Position numbers and translations under genes: made by a program. Of a stretch of 64,000 nucleotides of DNA, positions 46,401 through 60,864 are shown one piece after another (within the stretch, counting starts at the first letter, position 1; every line of letters starts with the position of its first letter). Below the pieces are notes generated by a model. That model saw only the letters and a list, made by a program, of their open reading frames with translations, had not been told where the DNA came from and did no database searches. The DNA is from Apostichopus japonicus (Eukaryota; Echinodermata; Holothuroidea; Aspidochirotida; Stichopodidae), in contig NC_092569.1 in assembly GCF_037975245.1 (NCBI RefSeq), positions 21,294,001 to 21,358,000 on the forward strand. Direction: 5' to 3'.

Positions 46401-49400
46401 TTAATCGGCCTAATATCTCAGTCCATACAGTGGCGCGATGGCTTGGCGCACTGTAAGAGCTGATGAGCGAGACTCTCTTTTGCATCGCTGGTTCGAACCC
46501 CGGTGGTGGCGTCTTTTGCCGATCTTTTACAGCGGGTGCCTGCATAGGGAGCTGTAAGTATTAGTTAATCGGCCTAATATCTCAGTCCATACAGTGGCGC
46601 GATGGCTTGGCGCACTGTAAGAGCTGATGAGCGAGACTCTCTTTTGCATCGCTGGTTCGAACCCCGGTGGTGGCGTCTTTTGCCGATCTTTTACAGCGGG
46701 TGCCTGCATAGGGAGCTGTAAGTATTAGTTAATCGGCCTAATATCTCAGTCCATACAGTGGCGCGATGGCTTGGCGCACTGTAAGAGCTGATGAGCGAGA
46801 CTCTCTTTTGCATCGCTGGTTCGAACCCCGGTGGTGGCGTCTTTTGCCGATCTTTTACAGCGGGTGCCTGCATAGGGAGCTGTAAGTATTAGTTAATCGG
46901 CCTAATATCTCAGTCCATACAGTGGCGCGATGGCTTGGCGCACTGTAAGAGCTGATGAGCGAGACTCTCTTTTGCATCGCTGGTTCGAACCCCGGTGGTG
47001 GCGTCTTTTGCCGATCTTTTACAGCGGGTGCCTGCATAGGGAGCTGTAAGTATTAGTTAATCGGCCTAATATCTCAGTCCATACAGTGGCGCGATGGCTT
47101 GGCGCACTGTAAGAGCTGATGAGCGAGACTCTCTTTTGCATCGCTGGTTCGAACCCCGGTGGTGGCGTCTTTTGCCGATCTTTTACAGCGGGTGCCTGCA
47201 TAGGGAGCTGTAAGTATTAGTTAATCGGCCTAATATCTCAGTCCATACAGTGGCGCGATGGCTTGGCGCACTGTAAGAGCTGATGAGCGAGACTCTCTTT
47301 TGCATCGCTGGTTCGAACCCCGGTGGTGGCGTCTTTTGCCGATCTTTTACAGCGGGTGCCTGCATAGGGAGCTGTAAGTATTAGTTAATCGGCCTAATAT
47401 CTCAGTCCATACAGTGGCGCGATGGCTTGGCGCACTGTAAGAGCTGATGAGCGAGACTCTCTTTTGCATCGCTGGTTCGAACCCCGGTGGTGGCGTCTTT
47501 TGCCGATCTTTTACAGCGGGTGCCTGCATAGGGAGCTGTAAGTATTAGTTAATCGGCCTAATATCTCAGTCCATACAGTGGCGCGATGGCTTGGCGCACT
47601 GTAAGAGCTGATGAGCGAGACTCTCTTTTGCATCGCTGGTTCGAACCCCGGTGGTGGCGTCTTTTGCCGATCTTTTACAGCGGGTGCCTGCATAGGGAGC
47701 TGTAAGTATTAGTTAATCGGCCTAATATCTCAGTCCATACAGTGGCGCGATGGCTTGGCGCACTGTAAGAGCTGATGAGCGAGACTCTCTTTTGCATCGC
47801 TGGTTCGAACCCCGGTGGTGGCGTCTTTTGCCGATCTTTTACAGCGGGTGCCTGCATAGGGAGCTGTAAGTATTAGTTAATCGGCCTAATATCTCAGTCC
47901 ATACAGTGGCGCGATGGCTTGGCGCACTGTAAGAGCTGATGAGCGAGACTCTCTTTTGCATCGCTGGTTCGAACCCCGGTGGTGGCGTCTTTTGCCGATC
48001 TTTTACAGCGGGTGCCTGCATAGGGAGCTGTAAGTATTAGTTAATCGGCCTAATATCTCAGTCCATACAGTGGCGCGATGGCTTGGCGCACTGTAAGAGC
48101 TGATGAGCGAGACTCTCTTTTGCATCGCTGGTTCGAACCCCGGTGGTGGCGTCTTTTGCCGATCTTTTACAGCGGGTGCCTGCATAGGGAGCTGTAAGTA
48201 TTAGTTAATCGGCCTAATATCTCAGTCCATACAGTGGCGCGATGGCTTGGCGCACTGTAAGAGCTGATGAGCGAGACTCTCTTTTGCATCGCTGGTTCGA
48301 ACCCCGGTGGTGGCGTCTTTTGCCGATCTTTTACAGCGGGTGCCTGCATAGGGAGCTGTAAGTATTAGTTAATCGGCCTAATATCTCAGTCCATACAGTG
48401 GCGCGATGGCTTGGCGCACTGTAAGAGCTGATGAGCGAGACTCTCTTTTGCATCGCTGGTTCGAACCCCGGTGGTGGCGTCTTTTGCCGATCTTTTACAG
48501 CGGGTGCCTGCATAGGGAGCTGTAAGTATTAGTTAATCGGCCTAATATCTCAGTCCATACAGTGGCGCGATGGCTTGGCGCACTGTAAGAGCTGATGAGC
48601 GAGACTCTCTTTTGCATCGCTGGTTCGAACCCCGGTGGTGGCGTCTTTTGCCGATCTTTTACAGCGGGTGCCTGCATAGGGAGCTGTAAGTATTAGTTAA
48701 TCGGCCTAATATCTCAGTCCATACAGTGGCGCGATGGCTTGGCGCACTGTAAGAGCTGATGAGCGAGACTCTCTTTTGCATCGCTGGTTCGAACCCCGGT
48801 GGTGGCGTCTTTTGCCGATCTTTTACAGCGGGTGCCTGCATAGGGAGCTGTAAGTATTAGTTAATCGGCCTAATATCTCAGTCCATACAGTGGCGCGATG
48901 GCTTGGCGCACTGTAAGAGCTGATGAGCGAGACTCTCTTTTGCATCGCTGGTTCGAACCCCGGTGGTGGCGTCTTTTGCCGATCTTTTACAGCGGGTGCC
49001 TGCATAGGGAGCTGTAAGTATTAGTTAATCGGCCTAATATCTCAGTCCATACAGTGGCGCGATGGCTTGGCGCACTGTAAGAGCTGATGAGCGAGACTCT
49101 CTTTTGCATCGCTGGTTCGAACCCCGGTGGTGGCGTCTTTTGCCGATCTTTTACAGCGGGTGCCTGCATAGGGAGCTGTAAGTATTAGTTAATCGGCCTA
49201 ATATCTCAGTCCATACAGTGGCGCGATGGCTTGGCGCACTGTAAGAGCTGATGAGCGAGACTCTCTTTTGCATCGCTGGTTCGAACCCCGGTGGTGGCGT
49301 CTTTTGCCGATCTTTTACAGCGGGTGCCTGCATAGGGAGCTGTAAGTATTAGTTAATCGGCCTAATATCTCAGTCCATACAGTGGCGCGATGGCTTGGCG

Positions 49401-52400
49401 CACTGTAAGAGCTGATGAGCGAGACTCTCTTTTGCATCGCTGGTTCGAACCCCGGTGGTGGCGTCTTTTGCCGATCTTTTACAGCGGGTGCCTGCATAGG
49501 GAGCTGTAAGTATTAGTTAATCGGCCTAATATCTCAGTCCATACAGTGGCGCGATGGCTTGGCGCACTGTAAGAGCTGATGAGCGAGACTCTCTTTTGCA
49601 TCGCTGGTTCGAACCCCGGTGGTGGCGTCTTTTGCCGATCTTTTACAGCGGGTGCCTGCATAGGGAGCTGTAAGTATTAGTTAATCGGCCTAATATCTCA
49701 GTCCATACAGTGGCGCGATGGCTTGGCGCACTGTAAGAGCTGATGAGCGAGACTCTCTTTTGCATCGCTGGTTCGAACCCCGGTGGTGGCGTCTTTTGCC
49801 GATCTTTTACAGCGGGTGCCTGCATAGGGAGCTGTAAGTATTAGTTAATCGGCCTAATATCTCAGTCCATACAGTGGCGCGATGGCTTGGCGCACTGTAA
49901 GAGCTGATGAGCGAGACTCTCTTTTGCATCGCTGGTTCGAACCCCGGTGGTGGCGTCTTTTGCCGATCTTTTACAGCGGGTGCCTGCATAGGGAGCTGTA
50001 AGTATTAGTTAATCGGCCTAATATCTCAGTCCATACAGTGGCGCGATGGCTTGGCGCACTGTAAGAGCTGATGAGCGAGACTCTCTTTTGCATCGCTGGT
50101 TCGAACCCCGGTGGTGGCGTCTTTTGCCGATCTTTTACAGCGGGTGCCTGCATAGGGAGCTGTAAGTATTAGTTAATCGGCCTAATATCTCAGTCCATAC
50201 AGTGGCGCGATGGCTTGGCGCACTGTAAGAGCTGATGAGCGAGACTCTCTTTTGCATCGCTGGTTCGAACCCCGGTGGTGGCGTCTTTTGCCGATCTTTT
50301 ACAGCGGGTGCCTGCATAGGGAGCTGTAAGTATTAGTTAATCGGCCTAATATCTCAGTCCATACAGTGGCGCGATGGCTTGGCGCACTGTAAGAGCTGAT
50401 GAGCGAGACTCTCTTTTGCATCGCTGGTTCGAACCCCGGTGGTGGCGTCTTTTGCCGATCTTTTACAGCGGGTGCCTGCATAGGGAGCTGTAAGTATTAG
50501 TTAATCGGCCTAATATCTCAGTCCATACAGTGGCGCGATGGCTTGGCGCACTGTAAGAGCTGATGAGCGAGACTCTCTTTTGCATCGCTGGTTCGAACCC
50601 CGGTGGTGGCGTCTTTTGCCGATCTTTTACAGCGGGTGCCTGCATAGGGAGCTGTAAGTATTAGTTAATCGGCCTAATATCTCAGTCCATACAGTGGCGC
50701 GATGGCTTGGCGCACTGTAAGAGCTGATGAGCGAGACTCTCTTTTGCATCGCTGGTTCGAACCCCGGTGGTGGCGTCTTTTGCCGATCTTTTACAGCGGG
50801 TGCCTGCATAGGGAGCTGTAAGTATTAGTTAATCGGCCTAATATCTCAGTCCATACAGTGGCGCGATGGCTTGGCGCACTGTAAGAGCTGATGAGCGAGA
50901 CTCTCTTTTGCATCGCTGGTTCGAACCCCGGTGGTGGCGTCTTTTGCCGATCTTTTACAGCGGGTGCCTGCATAGGGAGCTGTAAGTATTAGTTAATCGG
51001 CCTAATATCTCAGTCCATACAGTGGCGCGATGGCTTGGCGCACTGTAAGAGCTGATGAGCGAGACTCTCTTTTGCATCGCTGGTTCGAACCCCGGTGGTG
51101 GCGTCTTTTGCCGATCTTTTACAGCGGGTGCCTGCATAGGGAGCTGTAAGTATTAGTTAATCGGCCTAATATCTCAGTCCATACAGTGGCGCGATGGCTT
51201 GGCGCACTGTAAGAGCTGATGAGCGAGACTCTCTTTTGCATCGCTGGTTCGAACCCCGGTGGTGGCGTCTTTTGCCGATCTTTTACAGCGGGTGCCTGCA
51301 TAGGGAGCTGTAAGTATTAGTTAATCGGCCTAATATCTCAGTCCATACAGTGGCGCGATGGCTTGGCGCACTGTAAGAGCTGATGAGCGAGACTCTCTTT
51401 TGCATCGCTGGTTCGAACCCCGGTGGTGGCGTCTTTTGCCGATCTTTTACAGCGGGTGCCTGCATAGGGAGCTGTAAGTATTAGTTAATCGGCCTAATAT
51501 CTCAGTCCATACAGTGGCGCGATGGCTTGGCGCACTGTAAGAGCTGATGAGCGAGACTCTCTTTTGCATCGCTGGTTCGAACCCCGGTGGTGGCGTCTTT
51601 TGCCGATCTTTTACAGCGGGTGCCTGCATAGGGAGCTGTAAGTATTAGTTAATCGGCCTAATATCTCAGTCCATACAGTGGCGCGATGGCTTGGCGCACT
51701 GTAAGAGCTGATGAGCGAGACTCTCTTTTGCATCGCTGGTTCGAACCCCGGTGGTGGCGTCTTTTGCCGATCTTTTACAGCGGGTGCCTGCATAGGGAGC
51801 TGTAAGTATTAGTTAATCGGCCTAATATCTCAGTCCATACAGTGGCGCGATGGCTTGGCGCACTGTAAGAGCTGATGAGCGAGACTCTCTTTTGCATCGC
51901 TGGTTCGAACCCCGGTGGTGGCGTCTTTTGCCGATCTTTTACAGCGGGTGCCTGCATAGGGAGCTGTAAGTATTAGTTAATCGGCCTAATATCTCAGTCC
52001 ATACAGTGGCGCGATGGCTTGGCGCACTGTAAGAGCTGATGAGCGAGACTCTCTTTTGCATCGCTGGTTCGAACCCCGGTGGTGGCGTCTTTTGCCGATC
52101 TTTTACAGCGGGTGCCTGCATAGGGAGCTGTAAGTATTAGTTAATCGGCCTAATATCTCAGTCCATACAGTGGCGCGATGGCTTGGCGCACTGTAAGAGC
52201 TGATGAGCGAGACTCTCTTTTGCATCGCTGGTTCGAACCCCGGTGGTGGCGTCTTTTGCCGATCTTTTACAGCGGGTGCCTGCATAGGGAGCTGTAAGTA
52301 TTAGTTAATCGGCCTAATATCTCAGTCCATACAGTGGCGCGATGGCTTGGCGCACTGTAAGAGCTGATGAGCGAGACTCTCTTTTGCATCGCTGGTTCGA

Positions 52401-55400
52401 ACCCCGGTGGTGGCGTCTTTTGCCGATCTTTTACAGCGGGTGCCTGCATAGGGAGCTGTAAGTATTAGTTAATCGGCCTAATATCTCAGTCCATACAGTG
52501 GCGCGATGGCTTGGCGCACTGTAAGAGCTGATGAGCGAGACTCTCTTTTGCATCGCTGGTTCGAACCCCGGTGGTGGCGTCTTTTGCCGATCTTTTACAG
52601 CGGGTGCCTGCATAGGGAGCTGTAAGTATTAGTTAATCGGCCTAATATCTCAGTCCATACAGTGGCGCGATGGCTTGGCGCACTGTAAGAGCTGATGAGC
52701 GAGACTCTCTTTTGCATCGCTGGTTCGAACCCCGGTGGTGGCGTCTTTTGCCGATCTTTTACAGCGGGTGCCTGCATAGGGAGCTGTAAGTATTAGTTAA
52801 TCGGCCTAATATCTCAGTCCATACAGTGGCGCGATGGCTTGGCGCACTGTAAGAGCTGATGAGCGAGACTCTCTTTTGCATCGCTGGTTCGAACCCCGGT
52901 GGTGGCGTCTTTTGCCGATCTTTTACAGCGGGTGCCTGCATAGGGAGCTGTAAGTATTAGTTAATCGGCCTAATATCTCAGTCCATACAGTGGCGCGATG
53001 GCTTGGCGCACTGTAAGAGCTGATGAGCGAGACTCTCTTTTGCATCGCTGGTTCGAACCCCGGTGGTGGCGTCTTTTGCCGATCTTTTACAGCGGGTGCC
53101 TGCATAGGGAGCTGTAAGTATTAGTTAATCGGCCTAATATCTCAGTCCATACAGTGGCGCGATGGCTTGGCGCACTGTAAGAGCTGATGAGCGAGACTCT
53201 CTTTTGCATCGCTGGTTCGAACCCCGGTGGTGGCGTCTTTTGCCGATCTTTTACAGCGGGTGCCTGCATAGGGAGCTGTAAGTATTAGTTAATCGGCCTA
53301 ATATCTCAGTCCATACAGTGGCGCGATGGCTTGGCGCACTGTAAGAGCTGATGAGCGAGACTCTCTTTTGCATCGCTGGTTCGAACCCCGGTGGTGGCGT
53401 CTTTTGCCGATCTTTTACAGCGGGTGCCTGCATAGGGAGCTGTAAGTATTAGTTAATCGGCCTAATATCTCAGTCCATACAGTGGCGCGATGGCTTGGCG
53501 CACTGTAAGAGCTGATGAGCGAGACTCTCTTTTGCATCGCTGGTTCGAACCCCGGTGGTGGCGTCTTTTGCCGATCTTTTACAGCGGGTGCCTGCATAGG
53601 GAGCTGTAAGTATTAGTTAATCGGCCTAATATCTCAGTCCATACAGTGGCGCGATGGCTTGGCGCACTGTAAGAGCTGATGAGCGAGACTCTCTTTTGCA
53701 TCGCTGGTTCGAACCCCGGTGGTGGCGTCTTTTGCCGATCTTTTACAGCGGGTGCCTGCATAGGGAGCTGTAAGTATTAGTTAATCGGCCTAATATCTCA
53801 GTCCATACAGTGGCGCGATGGCTTGGCGCACTGTAAGAGCTGATGAGCGAGACTCTCTTTTGCATCGCTGGTTCGAACCCCGGTGGTGGCGTCTTTTGCC
53901 GATCTTTTACAGCGGTGTGCCTGCATAGGGAGCTGTAAGTATTAGTTAATCGGCCTAATATTCTCAGTCCATACAGTGGCGCGATGGCTTGGCGCACTGT
54001 AAGAGCTGATGAGCGAGACTCTCTTTTGCATCGCTGGTTCGAACCCCGGTGGTGGCGTCTTTTGCCGATCTTTTACAGCGGGTGCCTGCATAGGGAGCTG
54101 TAAGTATTAGTTAATCGGCCTAATATCTCAGTCCATACAGTGGCGCGATGGCTTGGCGCACTGTAAGAGCTGATGAGCGAGACTCTCTTTTGCATCGCTG
54201 GTTCGAACCCCGGTGGTGGCGTCTTTTGCCGATCTTTTACAGCGGGTGCCTGCATAGGGAGCTGTAAGTATTAGTTAATCGGCCTAATATCTCAGTCCAT
54301 ACAGTGGCGCGATGGCTTGGCGCACTGTAAGAGCTGATGAGCGAGACTCTCTTTTGCATCGCTGGTTCGAACCCCGGTGGTGGCGTCTTTTGCCGATCTT
54401 TTACAGCGGGTGCCTGCATAGGGAGCTGTAAGTATTAGTTAATCGGCCTAATATCTCAGTCCATACAGTGGCGCGATGGCTTGGCGCACTGTAAGAGCTG
54501 ATGAGCGAGACTCTCTTTTGCATCGCTGGTTCGAACCCCGGTGGTGGCGTCTTTTGCCGATCTTTTACAGCGGGTGCCTGCATAGGGAGCTGTAAGTATT
54601 AGTTAATCGGCCTAATATCTCAGTCCATACAGTGGCGCGATGGCTTGGCGCACTGTAAGAGCTGATGAGCGAGACTCTCTTTTGCATCGCTGGTTCGAAC
54701 CCCGGTGGTGGCGTCTTTTGCCGATCTTTTACAGCGGGTGCCTGCATAGGGAGCTGTAAGTATTAGTTAATCGGCCTAATATCTCAGTCCATACAGTGGC
54801 GCGATGGCTTGGCGCACTGTAAGAGCTGATGAGCGAGACTCTCTTTTGCATCGCTGGTTCGAACCCCGGTGGTGGCGTCTTTTGCCGATCTTTTACAGCG
54901 GGTGCCTGCATAGGGAGCTGTAAGTATTAGTTAATCGGCCTAATATCTCAGTCCATACAGTGGCGCGATGGCTTGGCGCACTGTAAGAGCTGATGAGCGA
55001 GACTCTCTTTTGCATCGCTGGTTCGAACCCCGGTGGTGGCGTCTTTTGCCGATCTTTTACAGCGGGTGCCTGCATAGGGAGCTGTAAGTATTAGTTAATC
55101 GGCCCTAATATCTCAGTCCATACAGTGGCGCGATGGCTTGGCGCACTGTAAGAGCTGATGAGCGAGACTCTCTTTGCATCGCTGGTTCGAACCCCGGTGG
55201 TGGCGTCTTTTGCCGATCTTTTACAGCGGGTGCCTGCATAGGGAGCTGTAAGTATTAGTTAATCGGCCTAATATCTCAGTCCATACAGTGGCGCGATGGC
55301 TTGGCGCACTGTAAGAGCTGATGAGCGAGACTCTCTTTTGCATCGCTGGTTCGAACCCCGGTGGTGGCGTCTTTTGCCGATCTTTTACAGCGGGTGCCTG

Positions 55401-58400
55401 CATAGGGAGCTGTAAGTATTAGTTAATCGGCCTAATATCTCAGTCCATACAGTGGCGCGATGGCTTGGCGCACTGTAAGAGCTGATGAGCGAGACTCTCT
55501 TTTGCATCGCTGGTTCGAACCCCGGTGGTGGCGTCTTTTGCCGATCTTTTACAGCGGGTGCCTGCATAGGGAGCTGTAAGTATTAGTTAATCGGCCTAAT
55601 ATCTCAGTCCATACAGTGGCGCGATGGCTTGGCGCACTGTAAGAGCTGATGAGCGAGACTCTCTTTTGCATCGCTGGTTCGAACCCCGGTGGTGGCGTCT
55701 TTTGCCGATCTTTTACAGCGGGTGCCTGCATAGGGAGCTGTAAGTATTAGTTAATCGGCCTAATATCTCAGTCCATACAGTGGCGCGATGGCTTGGCGCA
55801 CTGTAAGAGCTGATGAGCGAGACTCTCTTTTGCATCGCTGGTTCGAACCCCGGTGGTGGCGTCCTTTTGCCGATCTTTTACAGCGGGTGCCTGCATAGGG
55901 AGCTGTAAGTATTAGTTAATCGGCCTAATATCTCAGTCCATACAGTGGCGCGATGGCTTGGCGCACTGTAAGAGCTGATGAGCGAGACTCTCTTTTGCAT
56001 CGCTGGTTCGAACCCCGGTGGTGGCGTCTTTTGCCGATCTTTTACAGCGGGTGCCTGCATAGGGAGCTGTAAGTATTAGTTAATCGGCCTAATATCTCAG
56101 TCCATACAGTGGCGCGATGGCTTGGCGCACTGTAAGAGCTGATGAGCGAGACTCTCTTTTGCATCGCTGGTTCGAACCCCGGTGGTGGCGTCTTTTGCCG
56201 ATCTTTTACAGCGGGTGCCTGCATAGGGAGCTGTAAGTATTAGTTAATCGGCCTAATATCTCAGTCCATACAGTGGCGCGATGGCTTGGCGCACTGTAAG
56301 AGGCTGATGAGCGAGACTCTCTTTTGCATCGCTGGTTCGAACCCCGGTGGTGGCGTCTTTTGCCGATCTTTTACAGCGGGTGCCTGCATAGGGAGCTGTA
56401 AGTATTAGTTAATCGGCCTAATATCTCAGTCCATACAGTGGCGCGATGGCTTGGCGCACTGTAAGAGCTGATGAGCGAGACTCTCTTTTGCATCGCTGGT
56501 TCGAACCCCGGTGGTGGCGTCTTTTGCCGATCTTTTTACAGCGGGTGCCTGCATAGGGAGCTGTAAGTATTAGTTAATCGGCCTAATATCTCAGTCCATA
56601 CAGTGGCGCGATGGCTTGGCGCACTGTAAGAGCTGATGAGCGAGACTCTCTTTTGCATCGCTGGTTCGAACCCCGGTGGTGGCGTCTTTTGCCGATCTTT
56701 TACAGCGGGTGCCTGCATAGGGAGCTGTAAGTATTAGTTAATCGGCCTAATATCTCAGTCCATACAGTGGCGCGATGGCTTGGCGCACTGTAAGAGCTGA
56801 TGAGCGAGACTCTCTTTTGCATCGCTGGTTCGAACCCCGGTGGTGGCGTTCTTTTGCCGATCTTTTACAGCGGGTGCCTGCATAGGGAGCTGTAAGTATT
56901 AGTTAATCGGCCTAATATCTCAGTCCCATACAGTGGCGCGATGGCTTGGCGCACTGTAAGAGCTGATGAGGCGAGACTCTCTTTTGCATCGCTGGTTCGA
57001 ACCCCGGTGGTGGCGTCTTTTGCCGATCTTTTACAGCGGGTGCCTGCATAGGGAGCTGTAAGTATTAGTTAATCGGCCTAATATCTCAGTCCATACAGTG
57101 GCGCGATGGCTTGGCGCACTGTAAGAGCTGATGAGCGAGACTCTCTTTTGCATCGCTGGTTCGAACCCCGGTGGTGGCGTCTTTTGCCGATCTTTTACAG
57201 CGGGTGCCGCATAGGGAGCTGTAAGTATTAGTTAATCGGCCTAATATCTCAGTCCATACAGTGGGCGCGATGGCTTGGCGCACTGTAAGAGCTGATGAGC
57301 GAGACTCTCTTTTGCATCGCTGGTTCGAACCCCGGTGGTGGCGTCTTTTGCCGATCTTTTACAGCGGGTGCCTGCATAGGGAGCTGTAAGTATTAGTTAA
57401 TCGGCCTAATATCTCAGTCCATACAGTGGCGCGATGGCTTGGCGCACTGTAAGAGCTGATGAGCGAGACTCTCTTTTGCATCGCTGGTTCGAACCCCGGT
57501 GGTGGCGTCTTTTGCCGATCTTTTTACAGCGGGTGCCTGCATAGGGAGCTGTAAGTATTAGTTAATCGGCCCTAATATCTCAGTCCATACAGTGGCGCGA
57601 TGGCTTGGCGCACTGTAAGAGCTGATGAGCGAGACTCTCTTTTGGCATCGCTGGTTCGAACCCCGGTGGTGGCGTCTTTTGCCGATCTTTTACAGCGGGT
57701 GCCTGCATAGGGAGCTGTAAGTATTAGTTAATCGGCCTAATATCTCAGTCCATACAGTGGCGCGATGGCTTGGCGCACTGTAAGAGCTGATGAGCGAGAC
57801 TCTCCTTTTGCATCGCTGGTTCGAACCCGGTGGTGGCGTCTTTTGCCGATCTTTTACAGCGGGTGCCTGCATAGGGAGCTGTAAGTATTAGTTAATCGGC
57901 CTAATATCTCAGTCCATACAGTGGCGCGAATGGCTTGGCGCACTGTAAGAGCTGATGAGCGAGACTCTCTTTTGCATCGCTGGTTCGAACCCCGGTGGTG
58001 GCGTCTTTTGCCGATCTTTTACAGCGGGTGCCTGCCATAGGGAGCTGTAAGTATTAGTTAATCGGCCTAATATCTCAGTCCATACAGTGGCGCGATGGCT
58101 TGGCGCTCTGTAAGAGCTGATGAGCGAGACTCTCTTTTGCATCGCTGGTTCGAACCCCGGTGGTGGCGTCTTTTGCCGATCTTTTACAGCGGGTGCCTGC
58201 ATAGGGAGCTGTAAGTATTAGTTAATCGGCCTAATATCTCAGTCCATACAGTGGCGCGATGGCTTGGCGCACTGTAAGAGCTGATGAGCGAGACTCTCTT
58301 TTGCATCGCTGGTTCGAACCCCGGTGGTGGCGTCTTTTGCCGATCTTTACAGCGGGTGCCTGCATAGGGAGCTGTAAGTATTAGTTAATCGGCCTAATAT

Positions 58401-60864
58401 CTCAGTCCATACAGTGGCGCGATGGCTTGGCGCACTGTAAGAGCTGATGAGCGAGACTCTCTTTTGCATCGCTGGTTCGAACCCCGGTGGTGGCGTCTTT
58501 TGCCGATCTTTTACAGCGGGTGCCTGCATAGGGAGCTGTAAGTATTAGTTAATCGGCCTAATATCTCAGTCCATACAGTGGCGCGATGGCTTGGCGCACT
58601 GTAAGAGCTGATGAGCGAGACTCTCTTTTGCATCGCTGGGTTCGAACCCCGGTGGTGGCGTCTTTTGCCGATCTTTTACAGCGGGTGCCTGCATAGGGAG
58701 CTGTAAAGTATTAGTTAATCGGCCTAATATCTCAGTCCATACAGTGGCGCGATGGCTTGGCGCACTGTAAGAAGCTGATGAGCGAGACTCTCTTTGCATC
58801 GCTGGTTCGAACCCCGGTGGTGGCGTCTTTTGCCGATCTTTTACAGCGGGTGCCTGCATAGGGAGCTGTAAGTATTAGTTAATCGGCCTAATATCTCAGT
58901 CCAATACAGTGGCGCGATGGCTTGGCGCACTGTAAGAGCTGATGAGGCGAGACTCTCTTTTGCATCGCTGGTTACGAACCCCGGTGGTGGCGTCTTTTAG
59001 CCGATCTTTTACAGCGGGTGCCTGCATAGGGAGCTGTAAGTATTAGTTAATCGGCCTAATATTCTCAGTCCATACAGTGGCGCGATGGCTTGGCGCACTG
59101 TAGAGCTGATGAGCGAGACTCTCTTTTGCATCGCTGGTTCGAACCCCGGTGGTGGCGTCTTTTGCCGATCTTTTACAGCGGGTGCCTGCATAGGGAGCTG
59201 TAAGTATTAGTTAATCGGCCTAATATCTCAGTCCATACAGTGGCGCGATGGCTTGGCGCACTGTAAGAGCTGATGAGCGAGACTCTCTTTTGCATCGCTG
59301 GTTCGAACCCCGGTGGTGGCGTCTTTTGCCGATCTTTTACAGCGGGTGCCTTGCATAGGAGCTGTAAGTATTAGTTAATCGGCCTAATATCTCAGTCCAT
59401 ACAGTGGCGCGATGGCTTGGCGCACTGTAAGAGCAGAATGAGCGAGACTCTCTTTTGCATCGCTGGTTCGAACCCCGGTGGGTGGCGTCTTTTTGCCGAT
59501 CTTTTACAGCGGGTGCCTGCATAGGGAGCTGTAAGTATTAGTTAATCGCCTAATATCTCAGTCCATACAGTGGCGCGATGGCTTGGCGCACTGTAAGAGC
59601 TGATGAGCGAGACTCTCTTTTGCATCGCTGTTCGAACCGGCTGGTGGCGTCTTTTGCCGATCTTTTACAGCGGAGTGCCTGCATAGGGAGGGCTGTAAGT
59701 ATTAGTTAATCGGCCTAAATATCTCAGTCCATACAGTGGCGCGATGGCTTGGCGCACTGGTAAGATGCTGATGAGCGAGACTCTCTTTTGCACGCTGGTC
59801 TCGAACCCCGGTGGTCGGCGTCTTTCGCGAACTTTTACAGCGGGTGCCTGCCATAGGGAGCTGTAAGTATTAGTTAATCGGCTCCTTAATATCTCAGTCC
59901 ATACAGTGGCCCCGCGATGGCTGGCGCACTGTAAGAGCTGATGAGCGAGACTCTCTTTTGCATCGCTGGTTCGACCCGTCTTTTGCCGATCTTTTACAGC
60001 GGGTGCCTGCATAGGGAGCTGTAAGTATTAGTTAATCGGCCTAATATCTCAGTCCATACAGTGGCGCGATGGCTTGGCGCACTGTAAGAGCTGATGAGCG
60101 AGACTCTCTTTTGCATCGCTGGTTCGAACCCCGGTGGTGGCGTCTTTTGCCGATCTTTTACAGCGGGTGCCTGCATAGGGAGCTGTAAGTATTAGTTAAT
60201 CGGCCTAATATCTCAGTCCATACAGTGGCGCGATGGCTTGGCGCACTGTAAGAGCTGATGAGCGAGACTCTCTTTTGCATCGCTGGTTCGAACCCCGGTG
60301 GTGGCGTCTTTTGCCGATCTTTTACAGCGGGTGCCTGCATAGGGAGCTGTAAGTATTAGTTAATCGGCCTAATATCTCAGTCCATACAGTGGCGCGATGG
60401 CTTGGCGCACTGTAAGAGCTGATGAGCGAGACTCTCTTTTGCATCGCTGGTTCGAACCCCGGTGGTGGCGTCTTTTGCCGATCTTTTACAGCGGGTGCCT
60501 GCATAGGGAGCTGTAAGTATTAGTTAATCGGCCTAATATCTCAGTCCATACAGTGGCGCGATGGCTTGGCGCACTGTAAGAGCTGATGAGCGAGACTCTC
60601 TTTTGCATCGCTGGTTCGAACCCCGGTGGTGGCGTCTTTTGCCGATCTTTTACAGCGGGTGCCTGCATAGGGAGCTGTAAGTATTAGTTAATCGGCCTAA
60701 TATCTCAGTCCATACAGTGGCGCGATGGCTTGGCGCACTGTAAGAGCTGATGAGCGAGACTCTCTTTTGCATCGCTGGTTCGAACCCCGGTGGTGGCGTC
60801 TTTTGCCGATCTTTTACAGCGGGTGCCTGCATAGGGAGCTGTAAGTATTAGTTAATCGGCCTAA
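43462..60864 (+). repeat. Satellite block E (about 106 units, T13 and A164)
   Basis: It differs from block D by A at unit position 164 (CCTAA). The first 63 units (to 53,793) are exactly 164 bases each. One private change is seen, G to T at 44,075 (unit position 122). The remaining units, about 43, carry increasing small indels. Confidence 0.93.
53794..59995 (+). other. Indel-rich part of the satellite, likely assembly error
   Basis: Single-base insertions and deletions appear from 53,915 on, at first about one per several units. They become dense at 59,330-59,990, where several occur per unit and one unit has lost about 11 bases around the B box (near 59,973). After 60,000 the units are clean again. 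The changes are mostly one-base gains or losses spread over the unit, as expected from uncorrected long-read sequence. Confidence 0.7.
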
